Part shown: positions 1 to 6,228 of the stretch, in pieces
Numbering within the stretch: the first letter of the stretch is position 1
Layout: each line of letters starts with the position of its first letter
Assembly: GCA_944385595.1 (NCBI GenBank)
Contig: CALWXY010000160.1
Location: forward strand, 1 to 11,247
Length of the DNA: 11,247 nucleotides
Reading direction: 5' to 3'
Source: an uncultured Oscillospiraceae bacterium
Lineage (GTDB): Bacteria > Bacillota > Clostridia > Oscillospirales > Oscillospiraceae
Notes under the pieces: model-generated
The model's database searches: none
What the model saw: only the letters and a program-made list of their open reading frames with translations
What the model was told of the DNA's origin: nothing
Program-made: the position numbers and the translations under genes

Positions 1-664
1 CGCCCTCGATGATGCCGGGGATGTCGGCCATGACGAATGACGAGCCCTCGCCGGCGTAGACCATGCCGAGGTTGGGGTAGAGCGTGGTAAAGTGGTAGTT
101 TGCGATTTTGGGGTGGGCCTTGCTGACGACGGAGAGCAGCGTGCTCTTGCCGACGTTGGGGAAGCCGACGAGGCCGACATCGGCGAGGAGCTTCAGCTCA
201 AGCGTGACCTCGCGGCTCTCGCCGGGGAGGCCGGGCTTGGCGAAGCGCGGAGCCTGGCGGGTGGGGGTCGCGAAGTGCTTGTTGCCCCAGCCGCCGCGTC
301 CGCCGCGGGCGAGGACGAAGGGCGCGTCGTCGGACATGTCCTTGATAATGCCGCCGGTGGCCCTGTCGCGTATGAGGGTGCCGCGCGGAACCTTTATTGT
401 GAGGCTCTCGCCGTCGCGCCCTGAGCAGCGCTTGCCCTGGCCGTCGGCGCCGTTGGCTGCGACGTATTTGCGCTTGTAGCGGAAGTCCATCAGCGTGGAC
501 ATGTGGTCGTCGACGACGACGATGATGTCGCCTCCGCGTCCGCCGTCGCCCCCGTCGGGGCCGCCGGCGGCGATGTATTTCTCGCGGTGGAAGGCGACGG
601 CTCCGTCGCCGCCCTTACCCGCGATGACTTTGATTGAGGCTTTATCGACAAAGGCAGTGGCCAT
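1..664 (-). CDS. obgE: GTPase Obg, 5' part (runs off left edge)
   Basis: Obg is an essential GTPase that associates with the large ribosomal subunit and acts in 50S assembly and stress signalling. About 221 codons are visible. The N-terminal glycine-rich Obg fold spans roughly residues 1-158 and contains the typical GGxGGxGxV-like runs (GGDGGRGGD, ARGGRGGWGN). The G domain follows: the G1/P-loop GFPNVGKST has its lysine near residue 173, the switch region ends in the FTTLYPNLG motif, and the G3 motif DIPGIIEG begins near residue 214 at the window edge. The start is ATG at 662-664, with AGAGAGGAGG at 671-680 as the ribosome binding site. That site overlaps the stop codon of the upstream lipoprotein gene (679-681), so the two are probably co-transcribed and translationally coupled. 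The remaining G motifs and the C-terminal domain lie outside the window. Identity is very secure. Confidence 0.97.
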   Translation of the reverse strand, partial: MATAFVDKASIKVIAGKGGDGAVAFHREKYIAAGGPDGGDGGRGGDIIVVVDDHMSTLMDFRYKRKYVAANGADGQGKRCSGRDGESLTIKVPRGTLIRDRATGGIIKDMSDDAPFVLARGGRGGWGNKHFATPTRQAPRFAKPGLPGESREVTLELKLLADVGLVGFPNVGKSTLLSVVSKAHPKIANYHFTTLYPNLGMVYAGEGSSFVMADIPGIIEG

Positions 665-678
665 GGGCGGCCTCCTCT

Positions 679-1350
679 CTATTGATTGGTGTCAAGCTTT
701 GTAAGACTGGACTCGAGCAGGTCGAGCTCCTCGTCCGACTTGGCGGTGAAGGTGAGCGTGACCATGTAGTTTCCGGTGCGGAAGACGTAGTTGCGCTGGA
801 GCAGCCCGCTCTCGACGACGGACAGCGGCAGGACGATAAATTCCCTGCCGGCGATGGTTTTGCGGTAGCTGTCGCCGACGGAGTACTCGCGGGAGCTGAG
901 GTTTTCGTACTGCTGTGCGAGTGTGTCGACGAAGCTGCGGACGGTGATGAGCTTGCCGCCCTCGTGCGCGGAGAGATCCTCAGCCGTCATTATGGCGCAG
1001 GACACTCCGCCGAGGGAGTCGTAGGCGAAGAACTCGTAGAAGGTCGAGCCCTCAGGCCCGCCGCCGATATCGAGCTCGCTTTCGACGATGTCGGAGCCGA
1101 GTCCGAAGAATTCGCCGAGCTCGTCCTCGGTGCCGAATACCCAGCCGTCGGGCAGGGAGAAGGCGAGGGCGAGGAAATCGCTTTTGTACTCGCCGCCGTC
1201 AGCCGTGCCCTGGACGAATACCGGTTCGGGCGAGGGGCTGGGGGTCGGCGATGGGGAGGGCGAGGCCTCCGCTCCGCCGCAGGCGGAGAGGAACGAGAGG
1301 ATTACGGCGGCGCAGATGGCGAGAGGCGCCCGGCTCTTGAGAAAATGCAT
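679..1350 (-). CDS. putative lipoprotein, unknown function, 223 aa
   Basis: I do not recognise a specific family. The N-terminus is a lipoprotein signal peptide: MHFLKSR, a hydrophobic stretch, then the lipobox LSAC with the lipidated cysteine at about residue 24. A low-complexity linker (SPSPSPTPSPSPEP) follows, then a globular domain of about 175 residues. That domain carries an 'LAFSLPDGW' strand near its start and ends with 'NYMVTLTFTAKSDEELDLLESSL'. This layout is reminiscent of DcrB/PsbP-like small lipoproteins, but that is only an impression. The protein is expected on the outer face of the cytoplasmic membrane. The start is ATG at 1348-1350 with AGGAGG a few bases upstream. The gene sits between rpmA and obgE, where many endospore formers have spo0B or nothing, and its stop overlaps the obgE ribosome binding site. 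A terminator separates it from rpmA. Confidence 0.85.
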   Translation of the reverse strand: MHFLKSRAPLAICAAVILSFLSACGGAEASPSPSPTPSPSPEPVFVQGTADGGEYKSDFLALAFSLPDGWVFGTEDELGEFFGLGSDIVESELDIGGGPEGSTFYEFFAYDSLGGVSCAIMTAEDLSAHEGGKLITVRSFVDTLAQQYENLSSREYSVGDSYRKTIAGREFIVLPLSVVESGLLQRNYVFRTGNYMVTLTFTAKSDEELDLLESSLTKLDTNQ

Positions 1351-1365
1351 AGAGACCTCCTGCCG

Positions 1366-1385
1366 CTCCGCCTTAACCGGCGGAG
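1366..1385 (-). other. hairpin in the lipoprotein gene leader
   Basis: On the minus strand, CTCCGCC (1379-1385) and GGCGGAG (1366-1372) form a perfect 7-bp GC-rich stem with a 6-base loop. It lies just upstream of the lipoprotein gene's ribosome binding site. No U-run follows, so it is not an intrinsic terminator. It could modulate translation initiation or mark an RNA processing point; this is inference. Confidence 0.5.
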
Positions 1386-1402
1386 GGCTGCTGGGATAAA
1401 GG

Positions 1403-1439
1403 TTTAAATAAAAAAGAGGGGACGGAAGCCCGTCCCCTC
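1403..1439 (-). terminator. intrinsic terminator after rpmA
   Basis: On the minus strand, GAGGGGACGG (1430-1439) pairs perfectly with CCGTCCCCTC (1416-1425) over 10 bp around a 4-base loop. Six U residues (1410-1415) and a further U-rich stretch follow. It lies 9 bases after the rpmA stop codon, so it ends the rplU-rpmA transcript. The downstream lipoprotein-obgE pair would depend on readthrough or on a promoter I could not identify. Confidence 0.93.
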
Positions 1440-1448
1440 AAGAAGTGC

Positions 1449-1709
1449 TTACTGAGCGATCTCGTAAACAGAGACCTTCTTGCGATCCTTACCCATGCGC
1501 TCGAAGCGGACGGTGCCGTTTTTCAGAGCGAAGAGGGTATCATCGCTGCCGCGGCCGACGTTGGTGCCGGGATGGATCTTGGTGCCGCGCTGGCGAGCGA
1601 GGATGTTGCCGGCGAGGACGAACTGTCCGTCAGCTCTCTTGGGTCCAAGACGCTTGGCCTCGCTGTCGCGGCCGTTCTTGGTGGAGCCGACGCCCTTTTT
1701 ATGTGCCAT
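1449..1709 (-). CDS. rpmA: 50S ribosomal protein bL27
   Basis: bL27 is a large-subunit protein whose flexible N-terminus reaches towards the peptidyl transferase centre. The 86-residue product has the family signature in full: KKGVGSTKNGRDSEAKRLG, then GQFVLAGNILARQRGTKIHPG, NVGRGSDDTLFAL and a short basic C-terminus. The start is ATG at 1707-1709 with GGAGGTG at 1716-1722 as the ribosome binding site. The N-terminus reads MAHKKGVGS directly. Many Firmicutes have a roughly nine-residue cleavable extension ending in a QFFA-like motif, processed by the protease Prp, and that is missing here. The prp gene normally lying between rplU and rpmA is also absent: only 35 bases separate the two genes. 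It is co-transcribed with rplU and ends at a strong terminator. Confidence 0.98.
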   Translation of the reverse strand: MAHKKGVGSTKNGRDSEAKRLGPKRADGQFVLAGNILARQRGTKIHPGTNVGRGSDDTLFALKNGTVRFERMGKDRKKVSVYEIAQ

Positions 1710-1744
1710 GAGTTACACCTCCATGTGTTTGATAAAGAAGAGAA

Positions 1745-2059
1745 TTAAGCGTTGATGGTGTTGATCTGCACCTTGGTGTAGGGCTGTCTGTGACCCTGGG
1801 TACGCTGATAGCCCTTTTTGGGCTTCATCTTGTAGACGCGGATCTTCTTGCCCTTGCCGTTTTTGACAACGCTGGCGGAAACAGTGGCGCCGTCGACAAC
1901 GGGAGCGCCGAAGACGCTGGAGTTGTCGTCGATGACGGCGAGGACCTGATCGAAGGTCACGGCATCGCCGGCCTCGACGTCGAGCTTCTCAACGAAGATG
2001 ACGTCGCCCTCGGCGACACGGTACTGCTTACCACCAGTGACGATGATAGCTGTTTTCAC
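1745..2059 (-). CDS. rplU: 50S ribosomal protein bL21
   Basis: bL21 is a large-subunit protein that binds 23S rRNA together with L20. The product is 104 residues when begun at the GTG at 2057-2059, reading (M)KTAIIVTGGKQYRVAEGD, the canonical L21 N-terminus. The C-terminal signature KMKPKKGYQRTQGHRQPYTK is intact. An in-frame ATG upstream at 2132-2134 would add 25 residues, but it would start within the first bases of the predicted transcript, would have to read through the leader hairpins, and has no L21-like sequence, so I prefer the GTG. A purine-rich AGAGAGGCAGGTG lies just before it. The gene is first in the rplU-rpmA operon and has its own strong promoter and a structured leader. Confidence 0.97.
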   Translation of the reverse strand: MKTAIIVTGGKQYRVAEGDVIFVEKLDVEAGDAVTFDQVLAVIDDNSSVFGAPVVDGATVSASVVKNGKGKKIRVYKMKPKKGYQRTQGHRQPYTKVQINTINA

Positions 2060-2079
2060 GGTATTGCACCTGCCTCTCT

Positions 2080-2120
2080 TTAAGAGTCTCGCTCTTGGGG
2101 CGAGAGCCTGCGCTCTGCTT
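2080..2120 (-). promoter_or_regulatory. rplU leader with alternative hairpins (L21-leader-like)
   Basis: The roughly 80-base untranslated leader of rplU contains mutually exclusive helices on the minus strand. AGAGC/GCTCT forms a 4-base-loop hairpin (2103-2116). TCTCGC pairs with GCGAGA (6 bp, loop CCCAAGA). AAGAG pairs with CTCTT (2082-2096). The arms overlap, so only some can form at once, which is the layout expected of an autoregulatory ribosomal-protein leader. L21 leaders are known upstream of rplU in Firmicutes. Whether this one matches the described consensus cannot be settled by eye. Confidence 0.5.
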
Positions 2121-2146
2121 GCATGCCCTTTCAAAGCGGCGCTACT

Positions 2147-2175
2147 ATTCTAACACCTGGAGACTTGCTTGTCAA
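2147..2175 (-). promoter_or_regulatory. sigma-A promoter for rplU-rpmA
   Basis: On the minus strand, a perfect -35 box TTGACA (2170-2175) is followed by exactly 17 bases and a -10 box TAGAAT (2147-2152, five of six to consensus). Transcription should begin near 2140, giving a leader of about 80 bases before the rplU GTG. The promoter lies 28 bases beyond the ackA stop codon, and no convincing terminator separates them, so some ackA readthrough into rplU is possible. Confidence 0.9.
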
Positions 2176-2203
2176 CTTATTTATTGAGAAAAACTCAGGA
2201 AAA

Positions 2204-3403
2204 TCAGCCGATAAGAGCCTTGGTGTCGCGGGCGATGACGAGCTCCTCGTTGGTGGGGATGACCATGAGCTTGACGCGGCTGTCGGGGGTGTTGATGAAA
2301 ATCTCCTTGCCGCGCTGGGCGTTGGCGGCGTCGTCGACCTCGCAGCCGAGGTAGGTGAGGTACTCGCAGATGGCCTTGCGGGTCTCGGCGCTGTTCTCGC
2401 CGACACCGGCGGTGAAGATGATGCCGTCGACGCCGTTCATGGCGGCGACGTAGCCGCCGACGGTCTTGGCGACCCAGTAGTGGAAGAGGTCGAGGGCGAG
2501 ACCGGCGCGCTCGTTGCCCTTCTCCATGGCGGCCTCGAGGTCGCGGAAGTCACTGGAGACGCCGGAGACGCCGAGGACGCCGGACTTCTTATTGAGGATA
2601 TTGAGCATCTCGTCGATGTCGATGTTGTACTTGTGCATGATGAACTGGACAGCGCCCATGTCCATCTGGCCGCAGCGGGTGCCCATGGGGAGGCCGACCA
2701 GCGGGGTGAAGCCCATGGAGGTGTCGACGCTCTTGCCGCCCATGACGGCGCAGATGGAGCTGCCGTTGCCCATGTGGCAGGAGATGAGCTTGAGCTCCTC
2801 GGCGGGCTTGCCCATCATCTCGGCGGCGCGTCCGGCGACGTAGCGGTGGCTGGTGCCGTGGAAGCCGTAGCGGCGGACCTTGTCCTTCTCGTAGTACTCA
2901 TAGGGGATGGCGTAGGTGAAGGCCTTGGCGGGGATGGTCTGATGGAAGGCGGTGTCGAAGACGGCGACCTGGGGGACATTCTTGCCCATGACGGCGGTGC
3001 AGGCCTCGATACCGGTGATATTGGCGGGGTTGTGCAGGGGGGCGAAGGGATTGCAGGCGGCGATGCCCTTCATGACCTCGTCGTTGATGACGACGGAGGA
3101 GGAGAAGTACTCGCCGCCGTGGACGACGCGGTGGCCGACAGCGTCAATCTCAGACATGGAGGAGACGACGCCGTACTCGGCGGAGGTCAGCTTGTCGATG
3201 ACGGCGGCAATGGCCTCGGAGTGGGTGGGGAGATTGATGTCCTCGTTGAAGACGGGCTTGTCGCCGACGAGGGGGGTGTGCTTGAGGTGGCCGTCTATTC
3301 CAATACGCTCGCAGAGGCCCTTGGCCATGACGGACTCGGTGTCCATATCGAAGAGCTGATACTTGAGGGAAGAGCTTCCGGCGTTGATGACCAGAATTTT
3401 CAT
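2204..3403 (-). CDS. ackA: acetate kinase
   Basis: Acetate kinase interconverts acetyl phosphate plus ADP with acetate plus ATP, the substrate-level phosphorylation step of acetate fermentation in the cytoplasm. The 399-residue length is standard. Family motifs are all present: the N-terminal VINAGSSSLKYQLFD (Asn7), GHRVVHGGEY with Arg92, the HNPAN motif with His124, FDTAFH with Asp150, RRYGFHGTSH with His182, MGTRCG with Arg243, the TAGVGEN phosphate/adenine loop near 331-337, and NEE with Glu387. These correspond to the known substrate- and metal-binding residues. The start ATG (3401-3403) has AAAGGAA upstream. No phosphotransacetylase gene is adjacent in this window. The gene is divergent from tmcAL, a common neighbour in Firmicutes, and its C-ending codon preference suggests high expression. 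Confidence 0.98.
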   Translation of the reverse strand: MKILVINAGSSSLKYQLFDMDTESVMAKGLCERIGIDGHLKHTPLVGDKPVFNEDINLPTHSEAIAAVIDKLTSAEYGVVSSMSEIDAVGHRVVHGGEYFSSSVVINDEVMKGIAACNPFAPLHNPANITGIEACTAVMGKNVPQVAVFDTAFHQTIPAKAFTYAIPYEYYEKDKVRRYGFHGTSHRYVAGRAAEMMGKPAEELKLISCHMGNGSSICAVMGGKSVDTSMGFTPLVGLPMGTRCGQMDMGAVQFIMHKYNIDIDEMLNILNKKSGVLGVSGVSSDFRDLEAAMEKGNERAGLALDLFHYWVAKTVGGYVAAMNGVDGIIFTAGVGENSAETRKAICEYLTYLGCEVDDAANAQRGKEIFINTPDSRVKLMVIPTNEELVIARDTKALIG

Positions 3404-3422
3404 GAGATCAATTCCTTTCGTG

Positions 3423-3451
3423 TTGTAAAATCTTCAGATACCCTGTATCAT
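3423..3451 (+). promoter_or_regulatory. candidate promoter for tmcAL
   Basis: On the plus strand, TTGTAA (3423-3428, four of six to consensus), a 17-base spacer and TATCAT (3446-3451, five of six) would start transcription near 3458. The leader to the tmcAL ATG would then be about 90 bases. It overlaps the candidate ackA promoter on the opposite strand. Confidence 0.5.
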
Positions 3452-3472
3452 GGAAATATTCATAACAAATTT

Positions 3473-3501
3473 ATTTTACTTTGCTTCGATGAAAAAGGCA
3501 A
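3473..3501 (-). promoter_or_regulatory. candidate promoter for ackA
   Basis: On the minus strand, TTGCCT (3496-3501, four of six), a 17-base spacer and TAAAAT (3473-3478, five of six) would start transcription near 3466. The leader to the ackA ATG would then be about 62 bases. The surrounding 120 bases are clearly more AT-rich than the genes on either side, as expected for a divergent promoter region. Confidence 0.6.
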
Positions 3502-3548
3502 GTGTAATTGTCAAATATTCGGCATTTTTTACGGGAGGAGCTGCGCGA

Positions 3549-4739
3549 ATGAGGGCGGTCGGCATAGTAGCGGAATACAATCCGTTCCATCTGGGACACG
3601 AGTACCAGCTGCGGGAGGCGAAGAGGCTCAGCGGCTGCGAGGCGGCGGTGGCCGTTATGAGCGGAGACTTCGTCCAGCGCGGCGAGGCGGCGGTGTTCGG
3701 CAAGCATGTGCGCGCCCGCGCTGCGCTTGAGTGCGGGGCCGACCTCGTGCTGGAGCTGCCGCTGCCGTGGGCGCTCTCGTCGGCGGAGGGCTTTGCCCGC
3801 GGCGCCGTCGGCCTGCTCGCGGCGACGGGAGTTGTCCCGGCGCTCAGCTTCGGCAGCGAGTGCGGCAGCGCGGAGCGGCTCGCGGCGCTCGCCGCCGCTG
3901 TCGATTCCCCGGAGGCGCAGTCGCTTATCGTCGAAAAGCTGCGCTCAGGCGTATCCTACCCCGCGGCGCGCGCGGCCGCCGTGGCCGGGCTCGTCGGCGA
4001 CGGCGCGCGCTTACTTGCCTCACCTAACGACATATTGGGAATAGAGTATATCCGCGCGCTGCGCTCGCTCGGCGCCGAAATGCAGATCTGCCCGGTGGAG
4101 CGCGTGGGAGCCGGGCATGACAGCGACGCCTCCGGCGCCGGGCCGCGCTCGGCCTCGCAGCTGCGGAGACTTATATGCGAGGGGGGCGACTGGAAGAGCC
4201 ACGTCCCGGCCCGGGCAATGGAGGTTTTTTCCCGGGAAAAGCCCATAGACCGCAGGCTCTTCGAGGTGGCCGTCATGTCGAGGCTGCGCCTGCTGACGAG
4301 GGCGGATTTCGCCGCCCTGCCGGACGCCGCCGAGGGCCTCGGCGACAGGCTCTACGCCGCGGTACAGAGCGGCGGCACGCTGGAGGCCGTGCTGGCCGCG
4401 GCAAAGTCGAAGCGCTACACCATGTCCCGCCTGAGACGTATGCTGATGTGCGCCGCGCTCGGCATAAGGCGCGGCATGAACTCCGGCACGCCTGAATATA
4501 TAAGAGTGCTCGCCGCCTCGGAGCGCGGCCTGACCCTGCTCGCGCAGATGCGGGAGAGCGCAGAGCTGCCGGTCATCACCAAACCGGCGCACGGCAGAAA
4601 GCTCACCGGCAGAGCGGGGGAGTGCTTCGCGCTCTGCGCCGCGGCGCGCGACCTCTACGTCCTCGCGACAGAGACGCCGGAGCCGGGCAGCGACTTCAGA
4701 CTCTCGCCAATGATAACAAAAGTTACAATGAGAGGCTGA
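3549..4739 (+). CDS. tmcAL: tRNA(Met) cytidine acetate ligase (TmcAL, YlbM family)
   Basis: TmcAL activates acetate with ATP to acetyl-AMP and acetylates C34 of the elongator tRNA(Met) anticodon, which secures AUG decoding against AUA misreading. The product is 396 residues, close to the family length. The N-terminal nucleotidyltransferase domain opens with GIVAEYNPFHLGHEYQL, containing the HxGH nucleotide-binding motif (His14-His17). VMSGDFVQRGEAA follows near 36-48, then SPNDILGIEYIRAL near 158-171 and SASQLRRLI near 201-209. A helical C-terminal half contains YTMSRLRRMLM. The start is ATG 3549 because GGGAGGAG sits just upstream and the conserved sequence begins there. An in-frame ATG at 3489 would add 20 residues without a ribosome binding site. 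The substrate acetate is also what the adjacent, divergent ackA produces or consumes. Confidence 0.93.
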   Translation: MRAVGIVAEYNPFHLGHEYQLREAKRLSGCEAAVAVMSGDFVQRGEAAVFGKHVRARAALECGADLVLELPLPWALSSAEGFARGAVGLLAATGVVPALSFGSECGSAERLAALAAAVDSPEAQSLIVEKLRSGVSYPAARAAAVAGLVGDGARLLASPNDILGIEYIRALRSLGAEMQICPVERVGAGHDSDASGAGPRSASQLRRLICEGGDWKSHVPARAMEVFSREKPIDRRLFEVAVMSRLRLLTRADFAALPDAAEGLGDRLYAAVQSGGTLEAVLAAAKSKRYTMSRLRRMLMCAALGIRRGMNSGTPEYIRVLAASERGLTLLAQMRESAELPVITKPAHGRKLTGRAGECFALCAAARDLYVLATETPEPGSDFRLSPMITKVTMRG

Positions 4740-4753
4740 AATTCGATTTGTTG

Positions 4754-4782
4754 TTGAATTTTCCGGCGGCTTGAGTTATAAT
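4754..4782 (+). promoter_or_regulatory. sigma-A promoter for the liv operon
   Basis: TTGAAT (4754-4759, four of six), a 17-base spacer and a perfect TATAAT (4777-4782) give a predicted start near 4789, about 64 bases before the livJ ATG. A weak AT hairpin (AAATTC 4739-4744 with GAATTT 4756-4761) overlaps the -35 region. It is the only candidate for a tmcAL terminator and is a poor one. Confidence 0.88.
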
Positions 4783-4792
4783 CGCCACAAGA

Positions 4793-4832
4793 GCCAATGT
4801 ACATTTGTCCGCCATATGTGGACATGTACGGC
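4793..4832 (+). promoter_or_regulatory. bulged hairpin / inverted repeat in the livJ leader
   Basis: The leader folds as three stacked helices: GCC (4793-4795) with GGC (4830-4832), GTACA (4799-4803) with TGTAC (4825-4829), and TGTCC (4806-4810) with GGACA (4820-4824). A 9-base loop caps them and two one-sided bulges (AAT, TT) interrupt them. It starts within a few bases of the predicted transcript start and ends just before the ribosome binding site AAGGAGG (4839-4845). No U-run follows. It may stabilise the mRNA 5' end, or, as DNA, act as an operator just downstream of the promoter. Confidence 0.55.
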
Positions 4833-4852
4833 AAATATAAGGAGGAAAAACA

Positions 4853-6094
4853 ATGAAAAAGATCATCGCTCTACTTCTGGTTCTCTGCATGTCTTTTGCA
4901 CTCCTGGCCGGCTGCGGCGGCAGCACTGAGTCCGCCGCGCCCGAGAGCAGCGCTCCCGAGAGCAGCGCCCCCGAGTCCAGCGCGCCTGAGGCCGGCGACA
5001 AGGTCGTCAAAATAGGCGTGTTCGAGCCTGCCACCGGCGACTCCGCCTCCGGCGGCAAGAAGGAAATGCTCGGTATGCAGTACGCCAACTCCATCACCCC
5101 GACTGTCGAGGTCGGCGGCGAGACCTATACCGTCGAGCTGGTGTACGCCGACAACGGCTCCACCACCGACAAGGCCCCCTCCGCGGCCTCCCAGCTGGTC
5201 GGCGAGAACGTCGCCATAGTCCTCGGCTCCTACGGCTCCGGCGTCTCCATCGCCGGCGGCCCCATCTTTGACGATGCCGGCCTGCCCGCCCTCGGCGTCA
5301 CCTGCACCAACCCCAACGTCACCGCCGGTAACGACTACTACTTCCGCATCTGCTTCCTCGACAACTTCCAGGCCGACGTTCTGGCCAACTTCGCCATGGA
5401 TAAGTTCGACGCTCAGGTCGCCTACTGCCTCGGCGAGAACGGCAACGAGTACGACCAGGGCCTGATTGCCTTCTTTGAGCAGGTCTTCACCGCCGCCGGC
5501 GGCACCGTCATCAAGGACTCCTTCCCCCAGAACAACTCCGACTTCTCCACCTACCTGAACAAGGCCAAGAGCGAGGGCGCCGACGTCATCTTCACCCCGG
5601 TCTCCATCGCCTATGCCACCCAGATTCTGAGCCAGGCTGCCTCCCTCGGCATTGAGGCCCCGTTCCTCGGCTCCGACACCCTCGACGACAACATGGTCCT
5701 CGAGGCCATCAAGGGCACCGACATCGAGCTCTACGTCTCCACCTTCTATCAGGAGGGCGGCGACCCCGACTTCGACGCCGGCATCAAGGAGTACATCAAC
5801 AGCAGCGCCGACATCCTGGCTGCCAACGGCGGCAACGACACCATCTCCGCCGTCACCGCCATGGGCTATGACGCCTACTACGTCGCCCTCGAGGCCATGA
5901 AGCTGGCCGGCTCCGTCGAGCCCGCCGACATCAAGGCCGCCATGTGGGACGTCACCTACACCGGCGTCTCCGGCGATATAGCGTTTGAGGAAGTCAACGG
6001 CGACGCCATCCGCGACACCGCCTTCATCAAGACCGCCAACACCGCCGACGGCACCTGGACTCTCGAGACCGTGCAGACCGGCTCCGGCCAGTAA
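4853..6094 (+). CDS. livJ: branched-chain amino acid ABC transporter, substrate-binding lipoprotein
   Basis: This is the surface receptor that binds leucine, isoleucine, valine or related ligands and delivers them to LivHM. The 413 residues begin with a lipoprotein signal peptide (MKKIIALLLVLCMSFALLAGC, lipidated Cys21). A flexible linker of APESS repeats spans residues 29-46, then comes a type 1 periplasmic-binding fold. That fold shows KIGVFEPATGDSASGGKKEMLGMQYA, VELVYADNGSTTDKA, an LGSYGSGVSIAGGPIFDDAGLP segment typical of ligand-binding LivJ-like proteins, and the hinge-domain segment VIFTPVSIAYATQILSQA. The start ATG has AAGGAGG 7 bases upstream. The gene heads livJHMGF. It prefers C-ending codons far more than the permease genes (Ile: 18 ATC, 3 ATT, 3 ATA), consistent with high expression. 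The exact ligand cannot be read from sequence; amide or other amino acid binding is possible. Confidence 0.93.
   Translation: MKKIIALLLVLCMSFALLAGCGGSTESAAPESSAPESSAPESSAPEAGDKVVKIGVFEPATGDSASGGKKEMLGMQYANSITPTVEVGGETYTVELVYADNGSTTDKAPSAASQLVGENVAIVLGSYGSGVSIAGGPIFDDAGLPALGVTCTNPNVTAGNDYYFRICFLDNFQADVLANFAMDKFDAQVAYCLGENGNEYDQGLIAFFEQVFTAAGGTVIKDSFPQNNSDFSTYLNKAKSEGADVIFTPVSIAYATQILSQAASLGIEAPFLGSDTLDDNMVLEAIKGTDIELYVSTFYQEGGDPDFDAGIKEYINSSADILAANGGNDTISAVTAMGYDAYYVALEAMKLAGSVEPADIKAAMWDVTYTGVSGDIAFEEVNGDAIRDTAFIKTANTADGTWTLETVQTGSGQ
4937..4990 (+). repeat. in-frame 15-base tandem repeat encoding the LivJ linker
   Basis: Three full copies and one partial copy of a 15-base unit encode APESS-APESS-APESS-APE between the lipid anchor and the binding domain. 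Copies differ only at synonymous or near-synonymous positions (for example AGC/TCC for Ser, GCG/GCT/GCC for Ala). The repeat is therefore conserved at protein level but partly diverged in DNA. Confidence 0.85.
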
Positions 6095-6123
6095 GCTCAG
6101 GCTCAAAACAGAAAAAAGCAAAT

Positions 6124-6154
6124 CATGGCGGGGGCAGACTATGCCCCCGCCATG
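6124..6154 (+). other. perfect 13-bp hairpin between livJ and livH
   Basis: CATGGCGGGGGCA (6124-6136) and its exact complement (6142-6154) enclose the 5-base loop GACTA, 29 bases after the livJ stop. No U-run follows (TGACAAAGAAAAGGG comes next), so it is not a standard terminator. A stable hairpin here would block 3' exonucleases and raise livJ mRNA above livHMGF, as known for binding-protein genes in other ABC operons. That role is inferred. Confidence 0.85.
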
Positions 6155-6175
6155 TGACAAAGAAAAGGGCACGGG

Positions 6176-6228
6176 ATTGGGCTATTTCGAAGATGGCCGG
6201 TGTCCGGCTGTTTTCGAGACAGCCCAAT
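6176..6228 (+). other. long imperfect hairpin (about 24 bp) before livH
   Basis: ATTGGGCT (6176-6183) pairs with AGCCCAAT (6221-6228). After a single A/C mismatch, pairing continues from 6185 to 6200 with 6204 to 6219, including a few G-U pairs, and ends in GCCGG-TGT-CCGGC. The structure ends about 10 bases before the livH ribosome binding site GGGAGGAG (6239-6246). It could control livH initiation, be an RNA-processing site, or be the remnant of a small inverted-repeat element. Confidence 0.7.

Noticed and set aside
92..479. Plus-strand open frames over obgE
   Set aside because: They are antisense to the Obg coding sequence, whose motifs are intact on the minus strand.
2060..2134. Longer rplU start at ATG 2132-2134
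   Set aside because: It would translate through the leader hairpins and add 25 residues not seen in L21; the GTG at 2057-2059 fits the family N-terminus.
2181..2203. Possible ackA terminator (TGAG-TTTTT-CTCA on the minus strand)
   Set aside because: The stem is only 4 bp, AT-rich after it and without a U-run, so too weak to call.
3489..3548. Longer tmcAL start at ATG 3489, or at 3450
   Set aside because: There is no ribosome binding site before either, and family similarity begins at the ATG at 3549, which has GGGAGGAG upstream.
2123..3730. 535-codon open frame on the plus strand
   Set aside because: It is antisense to the clearly functional ackA for most of its length, has a Gly/Val/Asp-rich composition typical of GC-rich shadow frames, and then runs into tmcAL out of frame.
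4793..4832. Shared operator between the livJ leader and the GntR promoter (both contain TGTACAT)
   Set aside because: Only a 7-base match with different surrounding symmetry; this can arise by chance and does not support common regulation.
4871..6172. 433-codon open frame on the minus strand
   Set aside because: It lies opposite livJ and its low-complexity Gly/Val/Asp composition mirrors the C-ending codons of livJ; no ribosome binding site or recognisable domain was seen.
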